This document shows, piece after piece, positions 45,125 to 56,783 of a stretch of DNA of 64,000 nucleotides (positions are counted from its first letter, which is position 1; each line of letters begins with the position of its first letter). The notes beneath the pieces are model-generated. The model made no database searches. It worked only from the letters and a program-made list of their open reading frames with translations, and was not told the DNA's origin. This DNA comes from Oreohelix idahoensis. Lineage: Eukaryota > Mollusca > Gastropoda > Stylommatophora > Oreohelicidae. The stretch is taken from assembly GCA_024509875.1 (NCBI GenBank), contig JAMPIV010019863.1, forward strand, positions 124,001-188,000, written 5' to 3'. Both the position numbers and the translations under genes were made by a program.

Positions 45125-45965
45125 TGTCTGGGTCGTTTGAGGGTCCTATAATGCATAGTCTGGTGTCGTGAGAATACCTCAGCTAATGATGCATTAGGCC
45201 TTTTTTTACCTTGCAAAGAGGCTGCGTGTTCTTTCACTATTTACTTTTACAGCAAAGTGATGGCGCCGTTTGGATGGTCCTCGGTTCAATTTCCGGTAAG
45301 TCTATCACTTATATTTTCTTTTCTGTTGTCTGAAGTCCTCCTTTCTATCTAACGGTAGAATGAAAAAAACAAAAATAGTGATACGTCTTACTAAGAGAAA
45401 GGACAAGAGAAAACCTACATTGCGGCCACAAAGCCTTCGTCTGGGACAGACAAACAAAAAACAGAAGGGAAAGAGAGAATTTAGTGGAGAACATTGGAAT
45501 TTCTATCTAACGAGAGTCTGTTAATTACACATAAGGAAGGGAAACCCGAGGCCTGTAAACAGTAAATGAATATTAGACAAACATAAAGGTATGTTTTCAG
45601 GCACTCGTAAGAAATAAAGAAGTAGAACACTAGACAACAAAAAAACAACAGACGTGAGTGGCTTACCCAGGACTGGAGATCTGATTTTATTGTCTTGAAT
45701 TTATTACACTTTAGGCTATGTCCTAATTATAATTCATCGGGGGTTGAACTGGAAACTTTGTTTAAATTTATTTTTTTTTTAATGTAGGCCTAGCGTATTT
45801 ATTTATTACTGACATGACATGTTTAATTCATTACGTATGCAAATAACCGATCAGTTTACTTACACTCAATATTCTAGTAAATGTCACTATCCCGCAGGAT
45901 TTTGCAATAATAGCACAGTAAAAGTAAATAGACGAACGCCGTCAAATTGAGTCATTCGCCCACTA
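45125..45965. other. No gene seen
   Basis: Unassigned sequence. A 30-bp stretch at about 45724-45755 (TCCTAATTATAATTCATCGG...) resembles 63138-63168 and may mark the end of a diverged repeat. Confidence 0.5.
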
Positions 45966-46042
45966 AAAATGTTCCTATCTTTCGAACCTTTTTTTTTTTG
46001 GCAGGGTTGCCAGTTAAAATTTTAATTTAAAGCCAAACAATA

Positions 46043-46690
46043 CTAGAAAAAAAGCCACAAAAAAAAAAAAAGCCAAACACATTTTAATATATTTTTCATA
46101 CTCACATCACATGAAAAGCTCCAGATCCAGGTCATTACTATCCTCCCCACTGGAATGAGTGGAACACACGGCATAAACCTTGTCCGATGTGAAGTTTTTT
46201 TTAGCATTTCTGGAGATGCAGTGAAGTCTTTGCAACATTTGCTTGAATGCAATAGTTCTGCCCTGATTCTCACAATTGCATCAAAAAGATTCAGCTGCAT
46301 TCTGTTTCTTGCCTTCGTTTTAACGGAGGATACAAGAGAAAATATCTTCTCTACTACAGCATTGCTGACAGGGGTTATTAGGTCAAGTAAGGGCAAAGGT
46401 GGAGAGCTCTTTAAATGCCTGATGCTTAAGTACACCAATCCAAAACTGTTCAGTGTCTACAGGGAGTCCATCTTTCTTAAATGGAGCTTCTTCTTTCCAA
46501 TCGACAAAAGGCATTTGTCTGTATTGTTCTTTTGCTGACGTTGTTTCCTGCATGGTGTACAAAGAGTAACTCGGAAAACATAGGCCTTGAAATTTGATTT
46601 AAAATTTTCACAGGGCTCAATTTTTATAAACTTTCAAATGTATCTCTCGCCGACGGAAGTCTACATGTAACTTGACTGAGAGCTTCTTCT
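46043..46690 (-). pseudogene. hAT transposase, C-terminal dimerization region
   Basis: The minus strand encodes TPVSNAVVEKIFSLVSSVKT, the conserved hAT dimerization block, then NLFDAIVRIRAELLHSSKCC and the C-terminal end. The part from 46440 to 46690 is the preceding region in broken frames. It is cut from the middle region by the non-autonomous hAT at 46700-47302. Confidence 0.87.
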
Positions 46691-46691
46691 A

Positions 46692-47310
46692 GCATAGACC
46701 AGTGGCGGCTTTCTTTAATGAGCTGTAGAGCTGCAGCACTCCCAAAGAAAAGGACTGCATACTGCTGTCTCTACTACATTTTAATACATAATACGGTCAG
46801 ACCAAAAAATTGAGGTTACACCGGAGTTGTTAAATAAAATAAAAAAAATTATCTAACACCGTATGTGCTGCAAACGATTTCAGCTCAAGTGACCTTGACC
46901 TCTTATAAGCGAATGCTTGTCATACACACAGCTAGAGACGAATTACGATTGGTTTGAATTGTGTATCATGAGCTGCAACGGATCGCAGCTCGTGTAAATT
47001 ATCTCTAATTAAAGGGAAGTTACAATGAAAATTTTAAACACGAGAAATAGTGCATACAAGTCTGTAACCGTTTTGAGACCCGGGAAGCTGCTACGACTGC
47101 CAATGATTACTCCTAGTTGCAGTAAACTTTTAAAATAACTTTTCAGAACTTCTTGACAGATTTTAGATGAGATAAGACACTAATCATTTGTGTCTGGGTT
47201 GATATTTCACATGGTGGTCACAATTTGTGAGTATTATGTATAGTATTTGAAATGAATGAACAGTGCAGCACCCCCAATGACAACCCCCTGGAACCGCCAC
47301 TGGCATAGAC
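46692..47310. mobile_element. Non-autonomous hAT element inside the hAT, 8-bp TSD
   Basis: A 603-bp element at 46700-47302 with ends CAGTGGCGG and CCGCCACTG, flanked by GCATAGAC on both sides (46692-46699, 47303-47310). The 8-bp TSD and CAG...CTG ends indicate a hAT relative, but it has no transposase, so it must use another element's enzyme. Its termini differ from those of the host hAT. Confidence 0.93.
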
Positions 47311-48096
47311 ATACATCTTTCTTTGACATTTTTTATTTCTAGATCAGCCTCAGCACTGTTGTTCTGCTGTAGGAACTTATTACATGCTGCTAAGAATTTT
47401 ACACCAAAATCAACTTGATGAATATTTTTTTTTTCTGTCTTTTGGCATCATACAGTCTATTCTGAAGACTCTTCTGGTGTAAGAACATTTGTTGGTACAA
47501 TTCATGAGGATCAGCTTTGGTTTGTTGAAAAAGGCTGTTCAGTCTTTCAAATTCCTGCACAAGAGGTGTTGCAAACTCAAAGAACAAGTAGTTTTTGTAG
47601 TCTGACAACATTTCCTTCAGAAGTCTTGCTTTGAATTTTGTATCAAACAATGATTGGACTAGTTCAGCAGAAGTGAAATAAGCCTTTAGCTCTTCCCAGT
47701 TCATCAAAATATTAAACATAAACTTTCCACGCACAAGCCACCGCGTAAATGAAGGTTTTTCAAAGGGAAGGGTGGCAGTTTGGGTTGGCTCAAATTCTGT
47801 AGCTGTGTTCATCACAATAAACAATTCTTTGTATGCTTCTCGTCTTAATTCACTATGGCGAAACCAATTGGGCATTTCTGACAGTAAAAATCCAATATTT
47901 GATGGTAGCTTGGATACTGCATATTGAATGCACAGTGCCAGCGAATGACAGATACATTTGAGTTGCACACAGAAAGGAGACACAGCTTTTAGACTAGACC
48001 ACACAGAGTTGTTGCACCCAACCATGTTTGATGCACCATCCGTTGCAAAACCAATGCAATTTGCAAGGCTCTGGCCACATCTTTTTATTTCCTCGT
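47311..48096 (-). pseudogene. hAT transposase, middle region
   Basis: The minus strand, starting at the E3 junction, encodes EEIKRCGQSLANCIGFATDG, then MVGCNNSVWSSLKAVSPF, CICHSLALCIQYAVSKLP, TRWLVRGKFMFNILMNWEEL and FATPLVQEFERLNSLFQQTK. Within the hAT RNase H-like fold, the Asp in FATDGAS and the CxxH-type CICHSL are the motifs I recognise. A frameshift lies in an A-run near 47425. The upstream half is on the other side of E3. Confidence 0.9.
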
Positions 48097-49975
48097 TGTC
48101 GTAGATTTTATTGAGATAGGTTGAAGATGTTTAAGGTCCCGTCTGAGCAGAGGTGATAATGGTAAACTATGTGAGAATAAGGGGTAAGAAATAGCTTTGT
48201 TTTTCCCAAGGGGGTGAGAGTGTAAGAGAAAGGACAGTCTCTGGATTGAGTAATTGCTCTAATCCCAGCCTATCTCACGACAATATTTAACTAGACTCCC
48301 TTTCTCCCTGGTACATATATATACGAGTTACACTCCACTTACATATACACAATTCTGTGACATAATACGTACAGACGTGAACCAAGCTATGGATAACATA
48401 TAATGGGCAGGGGTTTGACCAACACGATAACTTAGGTTTTTTATGTTTATTATCTTAAAGAAATCACATACAACAATATTATCTATCAGAAGGTATAGTT
48501 TACAGACATAAAAAATGCAAGAAAATGTATTAACCCAATAGGCTCTCCTCTATTGCAAAGGAATCACAAAGTAGATCCTGACAGAGGTAATTAACCCAAA
48601 AGATTACATTTAATAATAATATATATAGGGATTGTCAAAAAAGTTCACGTCAGGTAGTGCAGGAAAATTATATATTGCGATCAAAATGTTCACCATGGGG
48701 CAGCACACAGATGTCCGATATTTACGGAAAAATGTCTGGTTGGTACACTGTTAGAAAACACAATAAGGATAAGCAAATGGGATCTCCTATCTGTTTTTTT
48801 AATCTCTCATCTGGGGTTTGGGTGCCGGTTAGGGACCCAAGTATTCCTTTTTCTGGAAAAATCCACTTGGGAAAAAAAAAAAAAAAACTACGATAGTCAA
48901 TATTCTGGAAACAATGTTTATATATATATATAGATATTTAGCCACCACCCGGCGGATCAGACTTGCTGTGAACAATCTAGATAGTTTCGTGTCCAGTTCT
49001 GATGTTTTATTCTTTAAATGTCTATATGTGGGGACTCTCTCTGTAAGAAGACAAGAGAACCGCACAGGTCCAAATTTAAGACCCAATAATATTTTAAGAA
49101 TGTTTTCTGGAGCTATTCAGACCGCTAGATCACAGGGTTGATCGCCTAGATGTAGAAAAAACAAACAACATTTTAACAATGATATCATTATTATATTCTA
49201 CACTCGTTAGGTAAGACCTCTAGATACTCCGGTATTAAATTATATTTAAAAACCCACAAAACTCTAGTAATTCGCAAAAATTACGTATGAATGAATAAAA
49301 GTATATTTATCTCTTATTATCAGTCGCCTAGCGTATCAATTAATTTAATTTAAAGCGTCTCTTACTGGGGGAATAGCAAAAATTAAAAATTTACTTATTT
49401 ACTTATCTGGAACTATTTAATATGCTTATTTAATATAACACCGAAATCCCAGTGAATTGGAAACAAAAACATTTAACACGTTAAGGCACTCAAGATCCTA
49501 ATTCTTATATATATATGATTACGCCACACTAGGAAAATGACATTCTCCGTGAATCTAAAAGGAATTATTCTTTATATTAAAACTCCAAGATTCGCGCTAG
49601 CAAGTATATCACCAATTCATGGGGCCAGACTGATTAAAGAGTTTTCTAAAACTGCGCTAAATATACTGAATCGGCCCATGTCCCCATGACTGGCAAACGC
49701 ACCTGCAAATTCTTCGTCCATTCTATTATCAGGTGTTAAACAGAGGGTGCTTGATCTCGGCTTGACCTTGTAACCTGATCTCCGGGGTTTGCCTCTCTGT
49801 GGAATGTCAGTAAGAGATACCGAAGAGTTTTATTTTAAATAGACAACAAAAGGCGCGAATGTCCAGATTAACTCTATGGCATACCAAACAGCAATTTTGA
49901 CTGGAATGACTCGAGTTGATTTAAATATTGAGACTGCACAGGCTTCCTGAGATGCGAATTAAAGAGAGGAAAATA
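48097..49975 (-). repeat. E3 3' LTR
   Basis: Matches 56784-58944 over most of its length. Relative to that copy it lacks about 330 bp (57320-57645). The inner end is fuzzy: similarity is lost soon after AATTAAAGAGAGG near 49965. Confidence 0.85.
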
Positions 49976-51333
49976 TACCGGCAAACTATCGTGCCGGAAA
50001 GGGGAAGTACTTTTATTCAAATTACGAGGGCTTGGATCATAGTGCGATGGACTCTTTAAAACAGTAGGGTTTTCTTCTTGAACCTTTTTCTTTTTTTGAT
50101 TCGCTTGGGACTCTCGGCATGGATCAGTTACCTTGAGTGGGAACCTAATGGGGGGTTTGGGGCTAGGTATCTTAGTGGAAGGTGGTCACTGTGGGGTAGT
50201 CGGGACTGGGATGGAATATGAGGAATCTGCTTTGGATTTTGGGATCGTAGCACTAGTCGTTCGGATTGTGAAATGAAGCTGATTGTATGTCGCTTTAAAT
50301 GACAGTTCATGAAGGACGGCAAAAGTAACTTTTGTTCCGAGTAGGTCTACAAACTTTTTATGGCAATATAAAGACTAATTTTTTACCCAAATGTTCCTAG
50401 AAATTAAAAATAGGGACTGAAAACCATTTCTTTGTGTATCCTGATCGGGAACTCGATCTTTCTCATAGTATGACGTCGGGTTAGCTCTCTTGTAGTGTAA
50501 TTGCAGGTAAGTGTCTGTGAATTAATGGGTATTTATTATCCATGCAAATATGATGATTAATCTAGATAACGGATATGACAGGGTTACTATCATAATCAGC
50601 TGTGTCATATTTGTTATTCGTTATGTACAAGTCGTCCATCTTTATGAATTCGATGTCCAATACATGAATTTAAACACCGTAGCAAGTCCCGTGGCATCTT
50701 GTGTTTCTCGGTTTTGGAAGAATCTTTGTATGCCTCAAAAATGAACAGTTGGCCAATGGCGGCACACAAGATTAGGCTTATACTGGTTTCTTCTTGAGTC
50801 TTTTCCCACTCCAGGGTGCTCCGACACGTTGAGGCGCTTTAACTCAGTGGAACACAAATTTGCCATACGTGAACATTTTTTAAATTGGCGCTCAGGCAAA
50901 AGCTTAATTTAAAGGACTTCGACTGCACTTGGGGCTACAACGCTTGTATAATGCTAGCGTCCCACATGGCTGCCACTCTCGTTATCGATTGGAAGCTTGT
51001 AACTTCATCGGTTTATATTTCCTTATTTGCCTAGATTCGCAATACTCAAGGAATACAACTAAATCCTTACTCACATCATGTGACACAGTCCGCAGCACTC
51101 TGTCCTAGGTGGTGTTAGAGGGGGGTCTGTCTTAGTGCGGTATGCATGCAAACATACCCTAATAGGTCGTGTGGTTTTTGGACTTGGTCTATTCATCAGG
51201 CACACAATAATTGTCTGGCCTAGGGTCGAGCCCCATCACATAGTTTATGTTTCCTTACCAGGATAGACTCACCATCGTATTGATGGTTGGTTGAACAGGC
51301 ACTGGATCGCTCTTTCATGGTGTTCCTCCCCAT
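49976..51333 (-). other. E3 3' region, no gene seen
   Basis: About 1.36 kb between the probable RNase H fragment and the 3' LTR. It may contain the rest of a decayed RNase H and the 3' untranslated region. I see nothing I can assign. Confidence 0.5.
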
Positions 51334-51830
51334 TTATCTCATTGTCCACGCTAGACACTTCTTTCCGTTGTAGTCCATGACATAGAATAGTTCGTTCTGC
51401 AGCATTCTGTTTATTGCCACATCTATCTTTGGCTTGCCATACGCAACTGGTTTTAAACTGGGAATATTAACAGGATTAGGCATCGGGTGTATCTGCTTTG
51501 AGGCAGGGGGTTGAATCACCCGTATGCCCTGAACCCCGAAAGCGTCGCGTTCGCCGAACCGCAAATAAGTGTAATAATGGTTTCTTGAGGTCAGGTAGCA
51601 TGGTCTCAATAATAGGGGTTATTAGGATGGTCCATTCAGACAATTGACCCTTTTTAAAGTGACCCGTATAGCTTTGTTCGCACTTCTCGATTCGGAATCC
51701 CCAAAATAACTCCTTTGTCCGGGGGCGCCCTTTTTTTGTTAAGGTCAGTAATGGGGCCGTATTAGCCGTTGGTGCCGTTTAGCCCGTTTGAAATTCTTGA
51801 AAAATTTCTATGATAGTAGTTTTCACACAC
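51334..51830 (-). pseudogene. E3 connection and RNase H start, decayed
   Basis: Frame pieces resemble the end of a gypsy reverse transcriptase and the RNase H start: KKGRP near 51740, LPDLKKPLL near 51595, then RDAFGVQGI, LKPVAYGKPKIDVAINR and LQNELFYVMDYNGKKCLAWT. The usual D-A-S is disturbed and the rest of the domain is missing. The identification rests on order and weak motif similarity. Confidence 0.5.
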
Positions 51831-51894
51831 AGTGATTAGAATGTAAAAGAACGGTGTCTTTCTTTCGTTCGGGGTCTTTTTGCTGCAATTGTTC

Positions 51895-52883
51895 CTATTT
51901 TTCATGTTCTTGGTAACTGGCCACATGCATTGTGCCTTGAGGAACTGGTATGTCCCAGGAAGTCATAGCTTTTGAAATCCGATGGAGACATTTGCTAGGT
52001 CTGGCTGTGAGACCAGTTTCCTGTAGTCGCCTGAAGAGCATAGCAACCGTAAGCAATATGTTCGTCATAGTTTTCCGATGCAATTAATATGTCATCCATG
52101 AAATTATGGTATGGGGACTTCGCAAGGGTTCTAAAAGCTTCCTCATCATTCTGGTGAAGACTCCTGGTGCGTTGTGCAATCGAACGGCATTACGTCTGGT
52201 TTTGAAAGTGTAGTGAATGACCGGGGTATTCCAAACTTAATGCTAAAAGCTCTAAACAAAGGCTTAACTTCCTCCTTGACTGGTATTTGGTAGTATCAAC
52301 CTTTACTCAAGTCAATCTTTGAGAAAATTCTTGCCTTGCTAAGCTTTAGTGAACAGCTCAGAAGCGCTCTGCAGAGGTTCGGGCTGGAATTTCTGTAATT
52401 TCCGTTATTGGGCTTCTTTTTTTTAGTTTGTGTTAAGTTAAACGGTTTAATCTTTGCACAGCCGAACTTCCTTAATTGGGCTTCTGTAACTTTTTTAGTA
52501 CACTATACGAAACTATAAGGAGAGGTAGACTCACTGATAATTTCTGCTTGACGCAGCTTGTCTATCTCTCTGCGTAGTGCATCAGCTTTAGCGTACGGAA
52601 TGGGGTAAACTCTGGTTCGAAAATGGGTCTCGTTGGTCAGTTTCATATCGAATTTTATGAGATTTGTTCGACCAGGTACATCCGTTAAGGCTGCAGTGTA
52701 CTGTTTCAGTAGCGCCCTGGTTTCTGTCTGTTGTGCTTCCGAGAGATTTTCGCCAAATTTGACATCTTTGAAACATTCCGTTTGTTGCAATGGATACTCC
52801 ATGCAACTATCGTCATCTTCCTCATTTTCCGTCGCTATGGCGACCGCCAGGAGATGTTCGGAGGACGGCACCGGTCTTTCCAA
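51895..52883 (-). pseudogene. E3 reverse transcriptase
   Basis: Begins with LTDVPGRTNLIKFDMKLTNE and RTRVYPIPYAKADALRREID near 52690-52560, the entry region of a gypsy reverse transcriptase. In shifted frames follow FSKIDLSKG near 52320, a damaged MPF motif near 52190, a catalytic MDDI-type motif near 52095 with an indel before it, and FRRLQETGLTARPSKC near 52040. At least five frameshifts or stops are visible. It lies downstream of the integrase. Confidence 0.83.
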
Positions 52884-53089
52884 GTATTTCTTTAGCAGAT
52901 TTACGTGGTAGACCTTCTCCTTATCCTTGTAATAGAGATCTTGTAGTTAGTGCGGGGAGATTTTTTTATGGACGGTAAACGGCCCCCTTGCCATCCGCTT
53001 GCGAAGTTTGTTGTTTCCGGTTGGAAGTAAGCAACAAAACTTTCTCCCCTAGTTGGAGTTCTCTCTCTTTTGCCCTGTTATCCCCTGCT

Positions 53090-54068
53090 TTATTGTATCG
53101 TTGAGCGTGCTTTGCGCGTGCTTTCTTAAGGTTGGTTTTTGCTAGGTCCCATCCTAGTTGTAACCTTTCCTTGAGCTCTGATACATATTTGCTTGCTGAG
53201 ACGACTGTCTCGTCAGCCTTATGGTCTGTCAGGGACCGAAGTAAGGCTTCTAGCGGCCCCTTAATAGGTCTGCCCGAATAAAAGTTGTAGCTGGATGGAA
53301 AAATCCTGTAGATGCCTGGGGATACCTCCCTGTAGGCGAATAAGGCTGCCGAATGACAAGGCCGCAGGAATGAAAAGGTCCCAATCTTCAGGTTTCTCTT
53401 GTCCCAGCTTACGTAACATCATGGTGAGGCTGCCGTTGAAGCGCTCCACGAGCCCATTTCCGGCAGCCGGATGGTTAGGGACTTGTGTGGATGTGTTTGG
53501 CCCTCAAGATCTTACTTAAAGATCTCCTCCATTAACAGGCTACGGAATTGGGATCGCATTGTCCGTCAAAAACTTGTTGAGGGAATCCCCAACACCGTGT
53601 AAAGATTTGCACCAGGGCTTCTGCGACATGCTTGAGGAATCCTGTGGCATGTTAGCGGTATTGCTTCGGCCCACAATAGTGCAAGTGTCGACTAAGGTCA
53701 GGATGAAACCTGTTCATTCGTTTAGTCCTTTCTAAGGGTATCCTCCTACAATGTCGACAGCAACCCGTTCAAATGGAGTCCCCCAACTAACTGGCATTTC
53801 ACCATAGGAACCGGGGGGGTTCCAATGCTTGGGTGCCACACGTTTGGCACTGGGCACAGGATTTCACGTTACCTGATAATATCAGAGTTTTCATTCCTGG
53901 CCACCAGTAGTGAGTCTGTATTTGGTGAATAGTGGCGTTTTGTCCCATATGTCCGCTAAAGGGAAGAGAGTGCCCCATTTCTAAGATTTGGACTCTGTAC
54001 TGTTTCGGTACTAGGAGATGGTTATGCCCTTGATCAGATTTGCCCGTTCTGCGATACAGTACAACCAT
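53090..54068 (-). pseudogene. E3 integrase
   Basis: The N-terminal zinc region is clear: HNHLLVPKQYRVQILEMGH, FSGHMG, YWWPGMKTLI and CAQCQTCG at 54020-53830. The catalytic core is broken, but the Glu block (NGLVERFNGSLTMMLRKL) lies at about 53460-53400 with EDWDLFIPAAL after it. Frameshifts hide the first two catalytic Asp residues (VDIVG-like sequence near 53755). Confidence 0.85.
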
Positions 54069-54099
54069 ACCTTAGAGCGAAGTGATGTCTCCGTTGTGT

Positions 54100-54530
54100 C
54101 TGGGGTCCTTAGCCATGGGCAGTTTCCTTAAAAAGCAGGGCTCCAAGGTAGGGGTACTTTTGTTGCGCCTCTTTTAGTTCCTTAGGTAACACATTTGGCG
54201 CAGGCTCCCGTTCCTTCTGGGCTTGCCCTCTTGTGGTTACTGTAAATTTGAAACAATCGGCTCTTTCGGTCTCCCAATAAACACGTATCTACATCCAAGT
54301 ATAACCGGGTAGATAGGGGATCATCCATAATGGGCCGCTTTTAATAACACCTTTGACAAAATACAGAGTGTATTTCCTACCAGTGCGATGGGAAGCGTCC
54401 TGGGTGCGTCACTCTTGAAAACTCCCCACCCTCTAGTTTTGACGGCTGTCTTCTGTCTCTTGACCGGGGTTTGACCAGGTTGCCTTGCGACTATACAGTC
54501 AAAGGATAAAACCCGTGTCAAAAAGACAAG
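54100..54530 (-). pseudogene. E3 protease to integrase spacer, decayed
   Basis: In broken frames, PIYPVILG near 54310 and TVTTRGQAQKERE near 54240 precede the integrase. The second block is shared with E2 (TTRAQAQ) and E1 (VVTRAHA) at the same place, so it is a family trait. I could not find the protease DSG motif. Confidence 0.55.
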
Positions 54531-54675
54531 ATGTTGAAGTCCCGTTCAAAATAACAGTTCCTCGCGTTGAGGGCCTCTCCCCCTCAGGTTGAGAATCACT
54601 GACATTGATTCTTCCTTGCGAGGCTTGCTGTTTGCAAGCATCCGATGCGATTTGGGCCCGGTGTGCTTGCCCTGA

Positions 54676-55943
54676 TCAGATGTCCCGTTTGCGCAGGGGT
54701 TTTCCCTTTGTCACCCTGTCCCCTTTCTGGCCGCGCTGAAACCCAAACGTAGGACGGTTGGGGTTGATCAGTTTCCTTATTGCTGTGGGTGGGATATCTG
54801 GTTTTGAAGAATTTCGATTTTTACCTGTGGAGGATGTTGGGGGTACGGCTCCTCGTTGGTTATGGTGATGGGAAGAATGGGAATAAGACTGCTCTAGATT
54901 ATTTTTTTCGAGCAGGCTCATCTGTCGGTTTGCGTTTTTGGTGCTGGGAAGCTCGGCCATAGCATTTATGTACCGTTCAAGACTTACTGAGAATGTCATC
55001 TAAACTTGGGAACTGCGCCTTGTTCAGCCAGGAATCTACGGGTTTCACTTGACAAAGTGGTTTTTTGTATTTGTTCTATAAGAACGAACTAACAAACTCC
55101 TCAAAGACCTTCGTAGGTGAGAGAGGAGCTCGGAAAGCTCCATGCACTTTGTCTAATATCCCTTCAGCCGTGAATAAAACTGCTGTAAATGATTTCAGTG
55201 CTCTCCTTACTGCTGTTTCTGAACATTTGCAGAAAATTTACGAGCGTTTCATTTCGAAACGCTCCAGTAAAGCCTTCTTTAGCATTGTCGTAGTTGTCTT
55301 GACTGCTTCCCAGTTTCATGTAGACTTCATAAGCTATCACTACCTTTCAAAGCCTGTGAAAGCTTTAGGCACCACCGGGAACGTTCTCTAACCCCATACA
55401 GATTTGCCATTTCTCTCAAATTTTTCTAGAAAACGAGGTCAATTTTCTCATTGGGGCTTGGGAAGGGGTTCCAGGGCGAAAGACATAGCTGTGAGTTGAG
55501 GGGGGAGAATGAGTGGCTGGAGTGATCAGTTAACGATGAATGGGGAGAGATGACGGCTCTCCATTGCTGGAGGTAGAGGGCAGCCCCACGACTTTGGACT
55601 TCTAGAGCCTTAAGCGCCAAACTCGTTGCTGTCTCTCCTTCTCTCGTTCCTCGTATTGTTCTCTCCTTCTCTCTTTCGTTTGCCCTGCGAGCTTCCATCT
55701 CTTGCCTCAATTTTCTTCTGCTCTAATAGAGATTGAACGCTCTTCCGCTTCTTTCCTATCCGCTTTATCTTCATTCTCTCTAGCTTCTGCTACTTTCTGC
55801 TCCGCGTCATATCGGTCAAGTTCTGTGTTGATGAACGCGGTCACGTCCTCTCCTTGCAATCCTGTCTCCCTTGCTTCCTCTCTCAGCACAGTCCTAAGTT
55901 TTACCACGCTCAGGCCATGTGAGGCTAGAGAACTAAATGCCAC
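54676..55943 (-). pseudogene. E3 gag
   Basis: The start codes for GLQGEDVTAFINTELDRYDA and then a Glu/Ala/Arg-rich coiled coil (55880-55620, with one frame change near 55708), as in E1 and E2. A capsid-like part lies in broken frames at 55400-55000. The C-terminal stretch (54999-54676) is basic with His/Ser/Asn-rich sequence (SHSSHHHNQRG) and no visible CCHC knuckle. Confidence 0.75.
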
Positions 55944-56119
55944 TCACCCGAGAAAAAAAGAAGGAAAGAAGGATTATGAAGTGAAAAACTATATCCTTAG
56001 CCGGCTTAACGGGGACCACCTAAAAACCAACAAAGATGTTATTTCTTTACCCTGGGAGATACCTCCTCCTGTTATCAGTTTAGTAATTCTATCCGCTGTT
56101 ATCTCTGGCACTTAGGCTC

Positions 56120-56547
56120 CTAATACAGACGACTTTAATCCAAAAGTGGGTAGATCAGATAACCTGGAAAAACAACTATTACTAACGGTGGATAAAAATA
56201 TTTTAATTTAAAAAACAATTTAAGGAAAAAAAAAATTTCCTTAAAAAATTAAACTCCACCGACCAAAACTCGCCCACTGAAGTCAGTTAAGAGAAAGGAC
56301 GTTTATTAACTTGACTAAAAAGTCAGAACAAGCCGTCCTTTGCTTTGCTCAACTCTGCTGCTTCAAAAAAAAAATAAAAAAACCCTAGTGATTTGAAACA
56401 ATCACGCGAAAATTTAGCGGTCTGTTACAAAATTTACCAAATATCATATATTCAACAAAGATTATTATCAAAACAAGTTTCCCGTAACTATTGCTGTGGA
56501 AAGAAACAAATCCTATATGTGTGTATGGTCAAACACCCAGTAACTAA
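56120..56547 (-). other. E3 5' leader
   Basis: Non-coding AT-rich sequence between the gag start and a small LINE-tail insertion. No feature is seen. Confidence 0.5.
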
Positions 56548-56639
56548 GAGCGTTGTCTTCTTCTTCTTCTTCGATCCTTAACCACCGACCGTCAAAGCAG
56601 TCAGTGGCCATCGCGCCTAGTGGCGTCGGAGCGTTGTCT
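56548..56639 (-). mobile_element. 70-bp LINE family B tail in E3 leader, 11-bp TSD
   Basis: The insert at 56559-56628 lies between two GAGCGTTGTCT copies. On the minus strand it is the last part of the 18485-21541 LINE (GACGCCACTAGGCG, then GACGGTCGGTGG) with a GAAGAAGAAG tail. Confidence 0.93.
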
Positions 56640-56761
56640 AGGGGGTAATTATTTATTCCTTAAATCACAAGACAAACTCACAACACACTCTATCTACATG
56701 AAACTTCTGATTCAGTATCAGACTTTAGACATTTATCTAGACTCAAACTTGGATCTTAATT

Positions 56762-56779
56762 CCCGCGACGAGCCAACCA
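56762..56779 (-). other. E3 primer-binding site
   Basis: On the minus strand TGGTTGGCTCGTCGCGGG, four bases inside the 5' LTR. It resembles a tRNA-Pro-type site (GGCTCGTC core) with differences. Confidence 0.6.
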
Positions 56780-56783
56780 TTTA

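Noticed and set aside
45255..45300. tRNA or SINE suggested by GGTTCAATTTCC
   Set aside because: Only a loose B-box-like string. No A box at the right distance and no cloverleaf.
50128..50744. Small open frames in the 3' part of E3
   Set aside because: No motif, no codon pattern, and they lie in the non-coding end of a decayed element.
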